Of a stretch of DNA of 64,000 bases, positions 1 to 12,224 are shown in pieces (position 1 is the first letter of the stretch; every line of letters begins with the position of its first letter). The position numbers and the translations under genes are program-made. The notes under the pieces were generated by a model. It did not search any database. It was not told where the DNA came from and saw only the letters and a list, made by a program, of their open reading frames with translations. The DNA lies in contig NC_056767.1 of the NCBI RefSeq assembly GCF_018687715.1, positions 5,710,001 through 5,774,000 on the forward strand. Direction: 5' to 3'. The DNA comes from Carya illinoinensis (taxonomy: Eukaryota; Streptophyta; Magnoliopsida; Fagales; Juglandaceae).

Positions 1-300
1 TAGGGCCCCATGTCTACAAGTGACCTTTTCCTAATTTTATTAATTACTCTAACTTGTGACGGAGGAAAACCGTGATACAATCATAGACTCCTGGAGGTTA
101 CAAACAATATTCAATAAGACTCAAACCCGGAGTCAAAATACTAAAACCAAAACCCGAAAACAAAAACTAGGGCTAGAAGCAACAAACAGAAATATAACAG
201 AAGAACTTGCAACGAAGTACCTGCAAAACAGAGTTTGTGCAAACAAGATAATAAAGCAAAGCAAAACAAATTGAGACAGAATAAAAACCGAGGACTGCAC
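1..300. other. Unassigned A/C-rich flank at left edge
   Basis: No gene, RNA or repeat boundary is recognised. It may be the 3' UTR of the minus-strand LINE that follows, but no poly(T) run or target duplication marks an end here. The small open frames in it are not convincing. Confidence 0.3.
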
Positions 301-315
301 TATCGCCAGTCACCA

Positions 316-3300
316 CTACATTGGACCCTTGCACCGAATCATTGGGAAACTACATCTATCCACTCTAAGCAAACCACACAACGGAAGATGCATGTCTGTC
401 ATGTGAGGCCATTCAGTATCATCTTCCCTTGCACCAAATCTAGCTAACCAATTGGCAGTTTCATTACATTCCCTGTAAATATGAGAGACTGTGAAGTTCA
501 TCTCAGGAAGCAAGTTTTAAGCTCCTCCCAGTAGTCCTCTAAGTACCAGATGCCTCATCGATCACGTTGCAACCAAGAAAGGATCATCTTGGAGTCAATT
601 TCAATGCCTATCACACGAAAATGCCTTTGCTTGCAGTGCTTGACACCCTCCAACAAGGCCATCAGTTCAGCATGGGTACTAGAGCCATAGCCAAGATTAA
701 TAGAGAAGGTTAGCAGCACGGATCCATGCATATCCCGAATAACACCTCCTGCCCCCAAAGATCTTGGGTTTCCAAGACTACTACCATCAGTGTTGAGTTT
801 TACTCGATCCTGAAAAGGCTTTGTCCATGAAATGAATTGAAGTTGATGTTGTTAAGGTGGAATTGGAGGAATTTTTAAACTATCTAAAATGTATCTATCA
901 GCTTGAGTAAACTTCTGTACCCATGAAATGCCATGACTAATCACGCCAATCCAATGTTTGATAGAATGCCATACTGCCTAAGCCGAATCTAAAATGCCTT
1001 CCATATATGCTAAGCACCTTCACTCTCATAGTTTCCATGATATGATTGAAGGCAACAAACCTAGAATAATCCCCATCTGAGATGAATTGGACGCACGCCG
1101 AAACCAACTAAGAGTTGTTTCACACCATGTTCTACCAATTAGCAAGCCCAATAAAGAACCACATTTCTTCCATACCTCAGCCGCAATCTCCCCAGTGAAG
1201 AGGACATGATTTTGATCTTCATACCTACCTTGTTGGCACCAGTCACATTTCAAAGTCAGAGGAATCCAAATTCTTCTAATTCTATCATCCACAGCCAGAG
1301 CAACTTGCCAGGCCTTCAACATTAGGACTGAAATTTTTTTTGGAAGCAATTTGTACCAAATCCATTTATGCCCCTCCAAAACAGAACCTCTAACCCGAAT
1401 ACAGTCCTAAGCCGATTTAGTAGTAAACATACCACTCTCAAATTTAGTCCAAATTAACACATCTGCTCCTTCTTTACATTTGGCAAACACATTGAGGACA
1501 TTATCAGCTGTTTCCATTCCCACCATCCTATCAAATGAATCTATATTCCATCCATTGTCAAGACAACAATCCTTCACTTGTAAAAGAGGTTGCTCACCCA
1601 CAGGAAAATTTTCAGCAAGAGTCCCCTGATCCAACCACTTATCATACCAAAAGAAAACATTAACATCATTAATCTTCCATTTGGAGTTATTCAAAATGAG
1701 GGGAAGACAATTACTGATCATATGTCAAAATCTAGTACCTTTTTGAGGGCCTAATAGCAACAAAGGTCTATTCCCAATGTCTTTGGAGTGGAAAAAGTTA
1801 GCCCAGAGAGAATCCTTGTGCATCACTTTCCATCCAAATTTTAAATGGAGGGCTTATCCATATCATCCAAGTTTCTAATTCCCAAACCCCCTTCTGCAGT
1901 AGAACAATAGATTTGATTCCAAGCAACCCATTTTTGCTTGCCTCTTCCTTCACTTTCTCCCAAAAAAAAAAAAAAAGAGCTCAATAAACAATTTAAAGAA
2001 TAAATAATGGCTTTGGGAACCTACAAAATTGCAAAAGAATGCAATGCCAAACTAGTAAGGACATGTCTCAGTAAAATTAATCTCCCACCTGCGGACAATA
2101 ATTTCATTTTCAAACCGCTAATTTTCTTGCTAACTTTGTTTACAAGTTCCTCCAAATCTACAATTTTTAGCCTCCCCAAAACTATGGGGACTCCCAAATA
2201 TTTGAAAGGAAAAATACCCTAAAAAAAACCAGTAATTCTCTTTAGACGACATTTACGAGCGATGGAGATTTTATTTGGAAAAAAATAGCAGTTTTTTCTT
2301 TACTAATTGATTGACCAGACCGCTCCTCATATGTAGCCAAAATTTACAAAAGACAACGGATAGAGTTCTGACCACCATTAGTGAAAATAACCACGTCATC
2401 TGCATACATAAGGTGGGATATCAAACAAGTGCCTCAAGGTTGAGAAAATTGGCCAAGTCTCTTCTCATCCACTTTCTGCTTAATAAGTCTAGATAAGACT
2501 TCCTACTAAAAAATAAACAAGTAAGGGGACTTTCAATCTGTGACTACCATTGAAAAAACCTTTAGTAGTTCCATTCATCATGATAGAAAATCAAGAAGTA
2601 GAAATACATTCACTGATCAACTAACAGACTTGAGGAGAAAAACCAAAAGAGCTAAGAACCTCAGACAGGAAGGCCTAACTAACGCAGTCATATGCCTTCG
2701 CCATATCCAAAAGAGTGAAGAACCTCCCCCCCATGAACCTTCTTGTGAATAGAATGAACCGTTTCCTAAGTAAGATTGATGTTCTCAAAGATACTTCTGC
2801 TAGGGGTGAATGCACCTTGTTTCAGAGATATCATTTTAGAGAGAAGAGGAGTCAAACGATTCACTATCACCTTTGAATAGATTTTATAGAACACTGTATA
2901 AAGACTTATGGGTTTAAATTTATCAAACCATGTAGGAATATCAATCTTTGGGATTAAAACCACATAAGAAGAGGTATAAAATCTGGACAACTTACCTCAA
3001 AAAAATTTTGAGATTGCGGCCATAATGTCAGGTTGAATAATATCCCAACATCTCTTAAAGAATCCTGATCCAAATTCATCCAGGCCCCGTGCACTATTAG
3101 AAAGGATAGAAACCAAAGCTTGATGAACTTCTACACTAGAAGGAAGAGCACAAATAGCATCACTATCGGCCATAGATATAATCGGCGAAATGAGATTAGT
3201 TAAATCTGACAGCCTATTGCAAAAATTCTAAAAAATAATTAACAATAGCTACATGAATTTCCTTTGGGGAACCCAAATAGGTACCATCTTGAAGTCTCAT

Positions 3301-4440
3301 ATTCAAAACTCATTTATTCCTTTGATATGATAAATAGGCATGGAAAAATTTAGAATTTTGGTCTCCTTCAAGTTGCCGCTTAAATTTCGACATTTGAGCC
3401 AATCTAATCTCTTTGCGATGCCTCCATTAAGCCAACTCCATTTGTTCTGCAACATCTCATGTTCAATCCCAAGGTCCCATTCATTTAGCAAGGTTGACTC
3501 CAAAACATCGACCTGCTCTTCAAGATCCTGAATATGCAAATCAGTTCTACCAAAGATGCACGTATTCCAATCTCTTGGAGCCCCCTCTCAACTTTTTAAG
3601 TTTAAGGGCTAGCTTCAAAAGACCTTGTACCACCTACGCCCTTTTGCCAAAAAGTAGCCACAAAAGAATAAAAACTTGCATGCTTAGTCCACATTTGCTA
3701 GAAACAAAAGGGAGAAGGGCCATAAGAGAAAGGATCAAATTGAAACTCCATTAGCATCAAAGAATGATCTGATGTTGATCTCGGTAAATAATTGTTGGTT
3801 GAATTCGGCACTTTGGTTAGACAACTAGCATTCAAGAAACATCTATCTAGTTTCGCCCAACTCCTCAATAAACCACTTTGCTCATTATACTAAGAGAACC
3901 TCATTCCCACAGACTTCATTTCAATAAGACCACTATGGTGAATCTAAGAATTAAAATCTTCAATTGCTGCTCTCGGACGAGGTTTCCCACCCCGACGTTC
4001 AGAATCCTCCCTTATGATATTAAAATCTCTTGCAATAAGACATGTCTCATAGCCTAGGACTTGGCTATTTAACTGCTCCCATAAGGCTCTTCTATCAATC
4101 ATAGTGCATTTGGCATAAACAAAGCCACAAAGGAAATTACTGAGACCATCGCCAACATGAAGTAAAATAAATTGCTCACTACTTAAAACCAATTGAACTA
4201 AGATATCATCTTGCCAAAACACCCAAACTTTCCCTGCAACCCCTTCATTAGTAATAAACTGATCCATTGTAAGAGATGCAACAGACCCTGAGATTTCTCA
4301 GACAATGTAAAAGGTTCCATCAAAGCAACAATCTTAAGTTTCATTTTAACAATCAACTTCTTTAATCTCCATCTCGAGGTGCCTAGACCTCGAATGTTCC
4401 ATGATAAAATTGGACCAATTATAGAGAAAGTTTATTGGGT
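316..4440 (-). pseudogene. LINE ORF2 (endonuclease-RT-zf-RVT-RNase H), broken
   Basis: The endonuclease part lies at about 3944-4440 (motif ARDFNIIRE, family consensus GDFN). RT blocks include KFKPISL and QGAFTPSRSIFENI at 2766-2990, and the YADD catalytic box on the minus strand near 2400 (context HLMYADDVVIFTNG). The zf-RVT domain is at 1026-1379 (CDWCQQGRYEDQNHVLF). RNase H is at 316-840, with GAGGVIRD, the catalytic HAELMALLEG, EIDS, and a C-terminal YRECNETANWLARFG block. Several stops and frame changes separate these pieces. The family nicks DNA and copies LINE RNA by target-primed reverse transcription; this copy cannot make a full enzyme. Confidence 0.85.
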
Positions 4441-4496
4441 CTTGCTAACACCTGAGACGATCTCTGAACATTTGCAAACATCTTCTGAGCTCCTTT

Positions 4497-5656
4497 CTAT
4501 TTAAATTCCTTGTCTTCATTTTCAGTGGCATAATCTTTATGTTTAGCAAAGATCTCAGTGTCGAGTTCCAAGTTGGGTTCAGAAACAAAGTCTTCCAATG
4601 TAAAGGTTGCAACAGCTGGCACATTAGCATCATCATCACCACTGGTTGCCAGAAGTCCCTCTCTTACAACCTCATAAATATTTTCAACCCTCTCAATCTG
4701 CTGTGTACCCTCTTTAGGAAAATTCTCTTCCGCCGGCTTATCATCAACGTTGGTTTCCTCCATTGAAATATTACAAGAAACCTGCATTCCACCGTTAGAC
4801 ATATTCTCCTCCTGAGTATGGATTGGTTCCACCAAATCCACAACTTGGGGAGGCAAGTTTTTACTAGTGTTACCAATATCAGAGTTTGAAATAACCAGTG
4901 TACCTTTTCCTTTTCCAATGTCATCCAGCAGGGGAGCATCTTTAACTTCCTTCAAGGTTTCAATCTCCAATCTCCTCTTCCTCTCCCAAATGTTTTCACC
5001 ATTCTGCAGGGTCTTCATTCTACAGGTACGCACATTATGCCCTTGGATCTTGCACTGAGAACAAAAAGCTAGTAAGTTCTCATAGATCACTTCCTGTTTG
5101 TGACCAATCCCCGGCAACCCGATCCAAAAATAAGGAATTAGCTCCTTTGCTGCATCCATCTCCAGACACAGATGTGCACCATTCGTACGAGTTGCACAAA
5201 CTATCGGGTTGCAAATATAACTACCTATCGGTGCAGTGAAAATTTTTAAAAAGGATTCTTGATAAAAGTTGGGGGGGAGCCCGGGCACACAATCCAAACA
5301 GGGACCAATGAGGGTTCTTCATCTTTATTGAAATTAGGTTTCCAGTGAAACACAACGTATTGGACACCATTCACCTCACAGTCTTCACGCGAAAGAGCTT
5401 TCCAAAACTCAGATTCATTTGACACACGGACAAACACATTTCTAGGATGGCTCATCATTGAAACAACTGGTAAGCATGATAGACCCCAACGATTGTGAAT
5501 GTAAAAACTTATAGCGTCCAGAGAAGGCCTCTGCCGTAGGAACTTTAGAACAATGGAGAAATGGAAAGGTTCAGCGGATCGAGCAAGCTTCTTCTTAGAA
5601 AATATAAAACACAGTTCGCCATCTACATACTTAGGCCCACGATGAGACACGGACAT
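4497..5656 (-). pseudogene. LINE ORF1 (DUF4283 / CCHC gag-like), frameshifted
   Basis: Two overlapping minus-strand frames (5656-5246 and 5297-4497) together form one plant LINE ORF1. The first carries a DUF4283-like region (ELCFIFSKKKLARSAEPFHF). The second continues it and ends with a CCHC knuckle, CSQCKIQGHNVRTC, followed by an acidic tail. The frame changes at about 5246-5297, next to a run of seven G on the plus strand (5270-5276), a likely slippage site. ORF1 proteins of this family bind LINE RNA. The frame break and lack of a continuous ORF2 make it inactive. Confidence 0.8.
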
Positions 5657-5757
5657 CTCCGAGATTGGTTAAGGCACCGCCGAGACGACATCAATGTAAG
5701 GACGTCAACCTGCCTCTACGTCTGCTGCCACGCAGCCCACAAACCCTAGCTTTGTAT

Positions 5758-7069
5758 ACCCAAAACCCTAGTAGAGCCAAAATATTAAAAAAAGCAAGTC
5801 TAAATCTTAAAAAAGAAAAAAAAAAGGGCTTTTAATGCTCCATTTAATATTTAATAGTTGATGATTTCATATAGTACCAAAAAGGTCTAAGTTTAAAGTC
5901 TACACTGTACTCTATTTAATATTTAATGCTCTAATTTTAAGCAAGAATCAAAGCCAAACTCTTCAAGTCTCTCAACTTCTTCCTTGTTTTTCTCCTATTA
6001 AGTTCTGCACTTTTCATGCTAGACGCTCATTCTCTTGTTGCTAATAACAAGCCTCGTAGTGCCATGATCAATAATGGGAAATGGTTATAGGATAACAAAC
6101 TGCTCGAAATCTAGAAGTGGTTAGGAATTCCGGGTTAGGTATTGGTGAAGGCTAGACACTAACTTATTATTGAAATGTATGCATCGGTGAATATTCTTTC
6201 AATCATTTGGACATAATAAATTCTTTAAAATATGTTATAAAGACTACGGTCAAGGATGTGTCCCACCATCGAACGTAATCGTTAGCCTACAAATCAAAGA
6301 TTGATGGTGTTGGATACCTGTGGCCACTCTGATGCTTGAGTCAGGAAGGCGTAGTGTATAACGACTTGAATATATCATCCAAAGTCAGTTTAGGGTTACC
6401 TGATACCTATATATAGGCATAGGGATATATTGGATCAACATTGTGACTAGATTACTTTCATATGATATCTAGCCGTGCAGCTTATCCCTAAATAATAGGA
6501 GTGATCTGCTCGCCATACTAGTGCTTATCCAGTCTACGAAACATCAGAATATCAGGTCTTCAAGAGTCTTTAGCCTTTGGTTTGGGCCATATTCATCATC
6601 ATAATTTATGGTCGGGCTGAGGCACTATTGGACCCTTTAGTTACCCCACTAATTGCCTTCACTCATAGGCGTGGGGAATTCACTATTAGCTAATGCATCC
6701 TTACAACTGTGTTCACTTATTCCAAAGTCACCAAATTACTTCTTGGGCTGTCTGCGACTCGAATTGGACTTTGGGCTTTTTAATTACCCCACTAGCCTTT
6801 TTGGCTGAACCTGATGGGCCACCCCACTGGCTCCTTAAGTATTTTATCCCACCAATTTCACATTTCAAGAATCAAGAAATGGGATTTCAAGAATCAAGAT
6901 GTGGCAACGGTTACTGGGTAATGTACAATCATTCCTCTTCTCTCGCATCCCGTTTTCAGGCCATAATTCGGGAGCTATTGTCCCCTCGTATTTCCCATTC
7001 AGTTTGCACACTACTCTCTTTTCCCCATTTGCCTTTCATTTGCTTCTCCTTTCTATTTTCTCCTTTTTT
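5758..7069. other. Non-coding stretch between LINE and hAT region
   Basis: Apart from the relic exon at 5945-6092, nothing is recognisable. Small open frames at 6693-7102 have no family resemblance and look random. A segment near 6400-6440 has a TATATATAGG-like run, but no LTR ends are seen. Confidence 0.4.
5945..6092 (+). pseudogene. Relic exon with signal-peptide-like coding, start codon lost
   Basis: The plus-strand frame reads KLFKSLNFFLVFLLLSSA and then a short polar stretch ending INNGKWL and a stop. This looks like a secretory signal peptide of a small protein. The expected ATG position reads AAA (AAAGCCAAACTC); the second copy at 47265 has ATG there. The flanking DNA from about 5860 also matches the second copy, so this is a duplicated genomic segment. 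I do not recognise the protein family. Confidence 0.4.
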
Positions 7070-7077
7070 GCTGCTTC

Positions 7078-7378
7078 TACGGGTGTAACTGGTCTAGTTT
7101 AGTACATTTTTAGACAAAATTTGGGACTGAATTGATATGTACCGATTTCGTATTTTTGAAAATCGATTATGCATGCACCAGTTACTCTACTAAACTGGTA
7201 CCTTTAGTTTTACCGGTTCCAGTCCAATTTGGTTCAATTTTTCAGTTTTAATAGTATTAGTATATATATTAGTATTGGTTATAGTGATTAGATTAACAAT
7301 ATATTAATATTTGTTATAGGGATTTTAATTTATTATAACTATATCATTGATAGTGACAGTATTAGTATAACTATATCA

Positions 7379-7411
<33 letters not shown>

Positions 7412-7739
7412 GATATATTCTATGATTAAAGCATATGATCAAATAAATTTTTATATTTAAGATTAAAATTTTATGTTATAAATTATAATAACATTATCTT
7501 ATATATAATTATAATTTATATTATATATAATATAAAAAATATTATATATAATATTTAAAAAATTAAATTAAAATATATAATATAGCGAACCGGTCCGGTC
7601 CTAAAAAGTACAAAATTGGAACTGGCTAGTTTTGGAACTAAGGGAACTGGTCTCGGACCGGACTGGTCCAAAATTGGACTATTCCACCCGTTTAGGCCGA
7701 TCTGGTTTTCTAGTTTCTCAGTTAATTTTTACACCCCTA
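7078..7739 (-). mobile_element. hAT-type MITE, copy 1 (8-bp TSD GCTGCTTC)
   Basis: The element begins TACGGGTGTAACTGG and ends with TTTTTACACCCCTA, giving inverted ends of the TAGGGGTGTAA type. It is flanked by perfect 8-bp direct repeats GCTGCTTC at 7070-7077 and 7740-7747, the target duplication length of hAT transposons. The 662-bp interior is AT-rich with no coding capacity. It is the reverse complement of the element at 9006-9854. Many ACCGG sites of the other copy read ACTGG here, consistent with CpG decay and greater age. Strand is arbitrary, assigned opposite to the other copy. Confidence 0.88.
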
Positions 7740-7859
7740 GCTGCTTCTTTCTTGCTATTTTTTATTCTTTCCGCATTTTTCATCCCACATCCTTTTCGAT
7801 TCTCAATGGTTGAACATGACATTTCTTCTTGTGACAAAACGGCTCCGTTTCATTAAATG

Positions 7860-8076
7860 TTTAATTCCCTTCCAGTTCCCCCCCTCGCCCCCTTCTCCTT
7901 TCTGGTTTCTTCTCGAACACTCTCCTTTCACTCTCAGACTCCTCTCTATCTCTCTGTCTCTCTCTCAGTCGCACTCTCGTTCTCTCCTCTCTCTCACTCT
8001 CGTTCTCTCCTCTCTCTCATACGACGCTGGACGCACGTTATCCAACTTCCGTAGTTCCACTCTCTTCGTCGCAGAG
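7860..8076 (+). other. Likely non-coding leader exon of the hAT transposase gene
   Basis: A CT-rich stretch (TCTCTCTCTC runs at 7940-8020), typical of plant 5' UTRs, is followed by a strong donor site, CAGAG|GTAAGT, with GT at 8077-8078. A matching acceptor, TTTTGTTAG, ends at 9957, eleven bases before the transposase ATG. The exon start is a guess. Confidence 0.5.
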
Positions 8077-8305
8077 GTAAGTCACTCCGCAACCCAGTTT
8101 CAGTTTCTCCATTGTTTTTCTTTTTTTGAGTTTTGATTTGAGATTGGAGAAAGGATGGGTTGAATCGAAGATGGAGGATGGGAATTTGTGAATTTATGTG
8201 CTCTAGATTCGTGGATTGTGCATGTGTATTCACTGTATTGTATTTGTGATTGTGATTGATTTTGTGAATTTGTTTGATTTTTATTTTTGTAGTTTTTATT
8301 GTTTC

Positions 8306-8640
8306 GGAAACCCTAAAATGATTTAGGGGTTTCATTGATTGAAACCCCTAAATCAATCTAGGGTTTCGGATTGGAACCCTCCCTAAATTAATTTAGGATT
8401 CCAATCCGAAACCCTAATTTTTTTTAGGAGTTTCAATGATTGGAAACTCTAAATTGATTGATGAAACTCCTAAATCAATCAGGGTTTTGGATTGGAACCC
8501 TAAATTAATTTAGGGAATTTAGGGTTCCGGATTAAACCCTAATTGTTTTTAGGGGTTTCAATGATTGGAAACCTTAAATTAATTTAGGGTTCCGATCTAA
8601 AATCCTAATTTTATTTAGTGATTAGAAACCCTAAATTGCA
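8306..8640. repeat. Array of imperfect palindromes around AACCCTAAAT
   Basis: More than a dozen occurrences of AACCCTAAA or its complement TTTAGGGTT alternate with GATTGGAA spacers. They form short inverted repeats such as GAAACCCCTAAATCAATCTA followed by GGGTTTC. The core matches the plant telomere unit (CCCTAAA) and telo-box, but copies alternate in strand and are not in head-to-tail tandem. So this is not simple interstitial telomere sequence. Confidence 0.7.
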
Positions 8641-9005
8641 TTTTAAATGTCCAAGTCTCATGACACTAAAATTTGTACAAAAATATAGTCTTGTTATATT
8701 TTAAATATCCAAGTCTCATGACACTACCTTTTTTGTTTTTGTCATCCTACAGTTTAATGTGTTAGCCATTTTATTGAAAGTTTATATTAGCACAATTATG
8801 CTAAGTTTCGTGTGCTTAAATCAATGATTCTAATAGTTAAATAAATAAAAAAGCCGATTTAAATAAACAAATATTTATGCATTTTTAATTTTACCCTTTG
8901 AATTTATAATACTTACAGTTACAATTATTTTTTTTAGTTTTTAAATTTGGTGATTAAGAAAATGTTGCTTAATAATATTATGAACTTTTTTAAATTGGTT
9001 TCAAT

Positions 9006-9854
9006 TAGGGTTGTAAATTTTAACCGGAAAACCGGCCCGGACCGGATCGGTTGTGCCGGTTTTGTATCGGTTCAGTCCGGAACCGGTTTCATAAAATGGA
9101 AAACCGGCCGGAACCGGTCCGGTTTCGGTTCCGGTCATTTTTAGACCGGCCAGGACCAGACCGGACTGGTACTATTTAATATATTATTTATTTATTTAAT
9201 GTTATATATTATATATTTTATATTATATATAATATATAATAATATAAATTATAATTATATATAAGATAATGTTATTATAATTTATAAAATAAAAGTTTAA
9301 TCTTAAACATGAAAATTTAGTTGATCATATGCTTTAAATATATAATATTATAAGTATATATTATTTATTAATAACATTTTATCATAGATTTATAGAACCA
9401 AAAAAGAAATAAAATCACTCAAATATTATTACTAAATTTTGATGGCCTAATACACTTAAAACTCTTTATATTTTTTCTAATAAGTACATAAGACATTAGT
9501 AGATAAATATAAATTATATATATTAGCATATAATTTATATAAAGCTATACTAAAGTTATACTAATAGCATAATTTTTTTACATAGCAGATTTTTTTTGTA
9601 CATAACAATTTTTTTATATAGCAGTTTTTTATAGTAGAATTTTTGACATAGCAATTTTTTTTTTAATGATAAATATGTATTTTATTAAAACCGAAAAATT
9701 AGACCGAATCGGACCGGAAACCGATAAAACCGGAGTACCGGTTTAGGAGGGTAACCGGTACGTAATCGGTTTTGAAAAATTTAAAACCGGTGCCTACCGG
9801 TTCGGTTCTAGATTTTGTCCAAAACCGGACCGAACCGGACCGGTTACACCCCTA
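9006..9854 (+). mobile_element. hAT-type MITE, copy 2 (8-bp TSD GTTTCAAT)
   Basis: It starts TAGGGTTGTAAATTTTAACCGG and ends ACCGGTTACACCCCTA, with perfect 8-bp direct repeats GTTTCAAT at 8998-9005 and 9855-9862. Both ends are dense in CCGG/ACCGGT motifs. The core is AT-rich and matches the reverse complement of the 7078-7739 element. It carries no transposase. The better preserved CG content suggests a younger insertion than copy 1. It sits inside the inferred leader intron of the hAT gene. Confidence 0.9.
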
Positions 9855-9967
9855 GTTTCAATCATTGCACTTTGCCTTGTTTATTGTTTGGTGTATTATT
9901 ACATTTTTTTTTGGGTCTTGTGTTTGATTGCTTTTTGAAAATTTTTTATTTTGTTAGGGAATCAGGA

Positions 9968-12224
9968 ATGTCTTCTCAAATGGATCCAGATTTCAGTGAT
10001 AGCTCTCTTGCCCCAACTAATACCCCTACTCTAAAACCTAACCCTACTCCTACCCCTACAGGGAGTACACCTTGCCCTGCCCCCAAGTCCACACAGGGCA
10101 AGAAACCTGTGTCCACAGTTTGGTCTCACTGTACCAAACTATAGGGTGGTGACCCCAACATCCCACAAGCTAAATGTAATCACTGTGGGAAAGTATATGG
10201 ATGTCACTATAGGAAACATGATACATCCCAGCTGAAGGTCCATTTAGAGGAATAATGCAAGAAGAGCCCAATATTAAAATCCTTAGTAGAGAAGGGTCAA
10301 TCTAGACTAGATATTGGATCAAGACAAATGGCAGATGGGAGTAGTGGGGCCGGGGGTCCAACATTGAAGGGGTATACGAAGTATAATTCCAATAAGTGTA
10401 GAAGGAAGTTAGCTTGTATGATTGTCATGGATGAGCTACCTTTTCAGTTTGTGGAGGGTAAAGGGTTCCAAGAATTTGTCCAAGAGTTGGAATCGAGATT
10501 TACGTTTCCTTCTCGCCACACTGTGGCAAAGGATATTAAAAATATGTACAAAAAAGATAAAGATATTTTGAGGGGCCAATTGGCAGGTTTGGTAGTTTGT
10601 TTCACTTTCGATACTTGGACTTCTATCCAAAATATGAATTACGTGTTGTTGATTGTGCATTTTGTTGATTCTGATTGGGTTCTTCACAAAAAGATTATTA
10701 AATTTTGTCAAATAACTGATCATAAGGGTGACATGATTGAGAAGGCATTGGAGGCCGCAATAAAAGAGTGGGGGTTGGCACAGGTTTTGATTGTTTCGAT
10801 TGATAATGTGTTGTCTAATGATGTTGCCTTGGGATATCTAAAGAATTATCTTAAAGAGGCAAATAAGACATTCTTGGGTGGTGAATATTTGCATGTTAGA
10901 TGTGTTGCATATATTTTGAATTTAATTGTGACTGAGGGGTTGGAGGATGTTGATGACTCGGTTGCACGAGTTAGAATGGCTGTGAAATTTGTGAGGTCTT
11001 CTCCTTCTAGATTGGAGAAATTCAAAGTTGCTGCAAAGGCTGCAGGCATAACATCGAAGAAGGGTCTTTGTACTGACATTCCTACCAGATAGAACTCAAT
11101 ATTCTTGATGTTGGAGTGGCCCAAGAATATAAGGTAGCCTTTCAATTATTGGGTGATGAAAAAATCCAATATGTCAAATAATTTGATGAGCACGGGGGAT
11201 TAGGAAAGCCTAATGATGATGATTGGGTGGTAGTTTATACTTTTGTTGATTTTTTCAGACTTTTTTACAATGTCACATTGAATATATCTGGTTTTTTGTA
11301 CCCTACATCCCATGGGCTTTTTCAACAAATATGTAGGGTGAAAGAAGAATTAGAAGATATGTGTAGGAGTTCCAATGAAAGGATAAGGGGGATGGCAGTG
11401 ACCATGATAATAAAATATAACAAGTATTAGGGAGATTTGAGTAGAATGAATATTTTGTTATATGTGGCTATTATTCTTGATCCCCGTCTGAAAGTTTCAG
11501 GCATGTTATATGGTTTGGGACTTTCTCACGATCAGGCATGGGCTGATCTTATTGGTGAAATGGCTCGAGTTACCCTGACTAACTTGTATGATGAGTTTAA
11601 TGCAATTAAGGGTGATACTGCATCCAAGACACATACACCTACCCCAACGCCTTCTATAGACACCTTAACCGGGCCTCCTACAAAAAAGAGTAGCATGCCG
11701 TGGACTAAGATCCTCGCACAGAATCCCACACTAGTCCATCAATCTATGGAGGTGGTTTCGGAGTTAGACAACTATTTGTCAGCGGATATGGTCTAAGATG
11801 ATGATGATAATTTCGATATATTATGATATTGGAAGAATGCAGCAAAGAAATATCCCATCCTTTTTGAGATTGCCTACTGTATTTTGGCTATCCCTATTAG
11901 CACCGTTGCCTTAGGGTCAGCCTTTAGTACCAGAGGTCGCATATTGGATCCTTTCCGTAGTTCATTATCTCCTATAACTGTGGAGGCATTGATATGCACA
12001 CAGAGTTGGACGATAGGAAATGATATTCATGTTCCGGATGTTTTAGATTTTAAGGAGACTGATGAGGAGGAGGGTGTTGATAAATTTGGATTTGGACCAC
12101 CTGGTAATTGTTTTTATTTTATTATTTTGATTTATTTATATTCATTTCGATTTCATCGGTATTAATTTTAGTGTTAATTCTTGTAGCAACACTTGAGACG
12201 ACGTCTAGCTCCACTGCAATATGA
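9968..12224 (+). pseudogene. BED-finger hAT transposase (RICESLEEPER-like), broken
   Basis: The start is ATG 9968 (MSSQMDPDFSDSS). A proline/threonine-rich leader is followed by a BED zinc finger at about 10118-10260 (AKCNHCGKVYG, then H at HLEE). The hAT catalytic-fold region (FDTWTSIQNMNYVLL, IVSIDN, HVRCVAYILNLIV) is at 10560-10940. The C-terminal dimerisation domain (KYPILFEIAY, LAIPISTVALGSAFSTRGR) is at about 11830-12030. In-frame stops are TAG 10142, TAA 10253 and TAG 11090 (the last at a conserved TRWNS tryptophan). A frameshift follows near 11115, then stops at 11428 and 11794. A small intron (GT 12104 to AG 12186) would join to a short exon ending TGA 12222. It could be a domesticated-gene relic or a dead transposon; the breaks favour dead. 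Confidence 0.88.

Larger units (their letters stand above)
300..5757 (-). mobile_element. Decayed L1-type LINE retrotransposon, minus strand
   Basis: Read on the minus strand from about 5757 to 300, the order is ORF1 (DUF4283-like domain plus CCHC knuckle), apurinic-type endonuclease, reverse transcriptase, zinc-binding RVT domain, and RNase H. This is the normal order of a plant L1 LINE with an RNase H domain. The reading frames are broken many times by stops and frameshifts, so it is dead. The 5' end is placed near 5757, where ORF1 homology stops. The 3' end is not resolved: I see no clear poly(A) tail or target-site duplication. Confidence 0.85.
8077..9957 (+). other. Inferred 5'-UTR intron of hAT gene, enlarged by a MITE
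   Basis: It begins with GTAAGT at 8077 and ends with TTTTGTTAG at 9957. It contains the CCCTAAA-type palindromic repeats (8306-8640) and the 849-bp MITE at 9006-9854. Without the MITE it would be about 1 kb. This is inferred from splice consensus only. Confidence 0.5.

Noticed and set aside
7810..8136. Coding ORFs over the CT-rich leader
   Set aside because: Low-complexity CT runs give serine/leucine-rich frames; splice signals and context favour a 5' UTR.
8306..8640. Interstitial telomere repeat
   Set aside because: CCCTAAA units are spaced and alternate in strand, unlike a tandem telomere tract.
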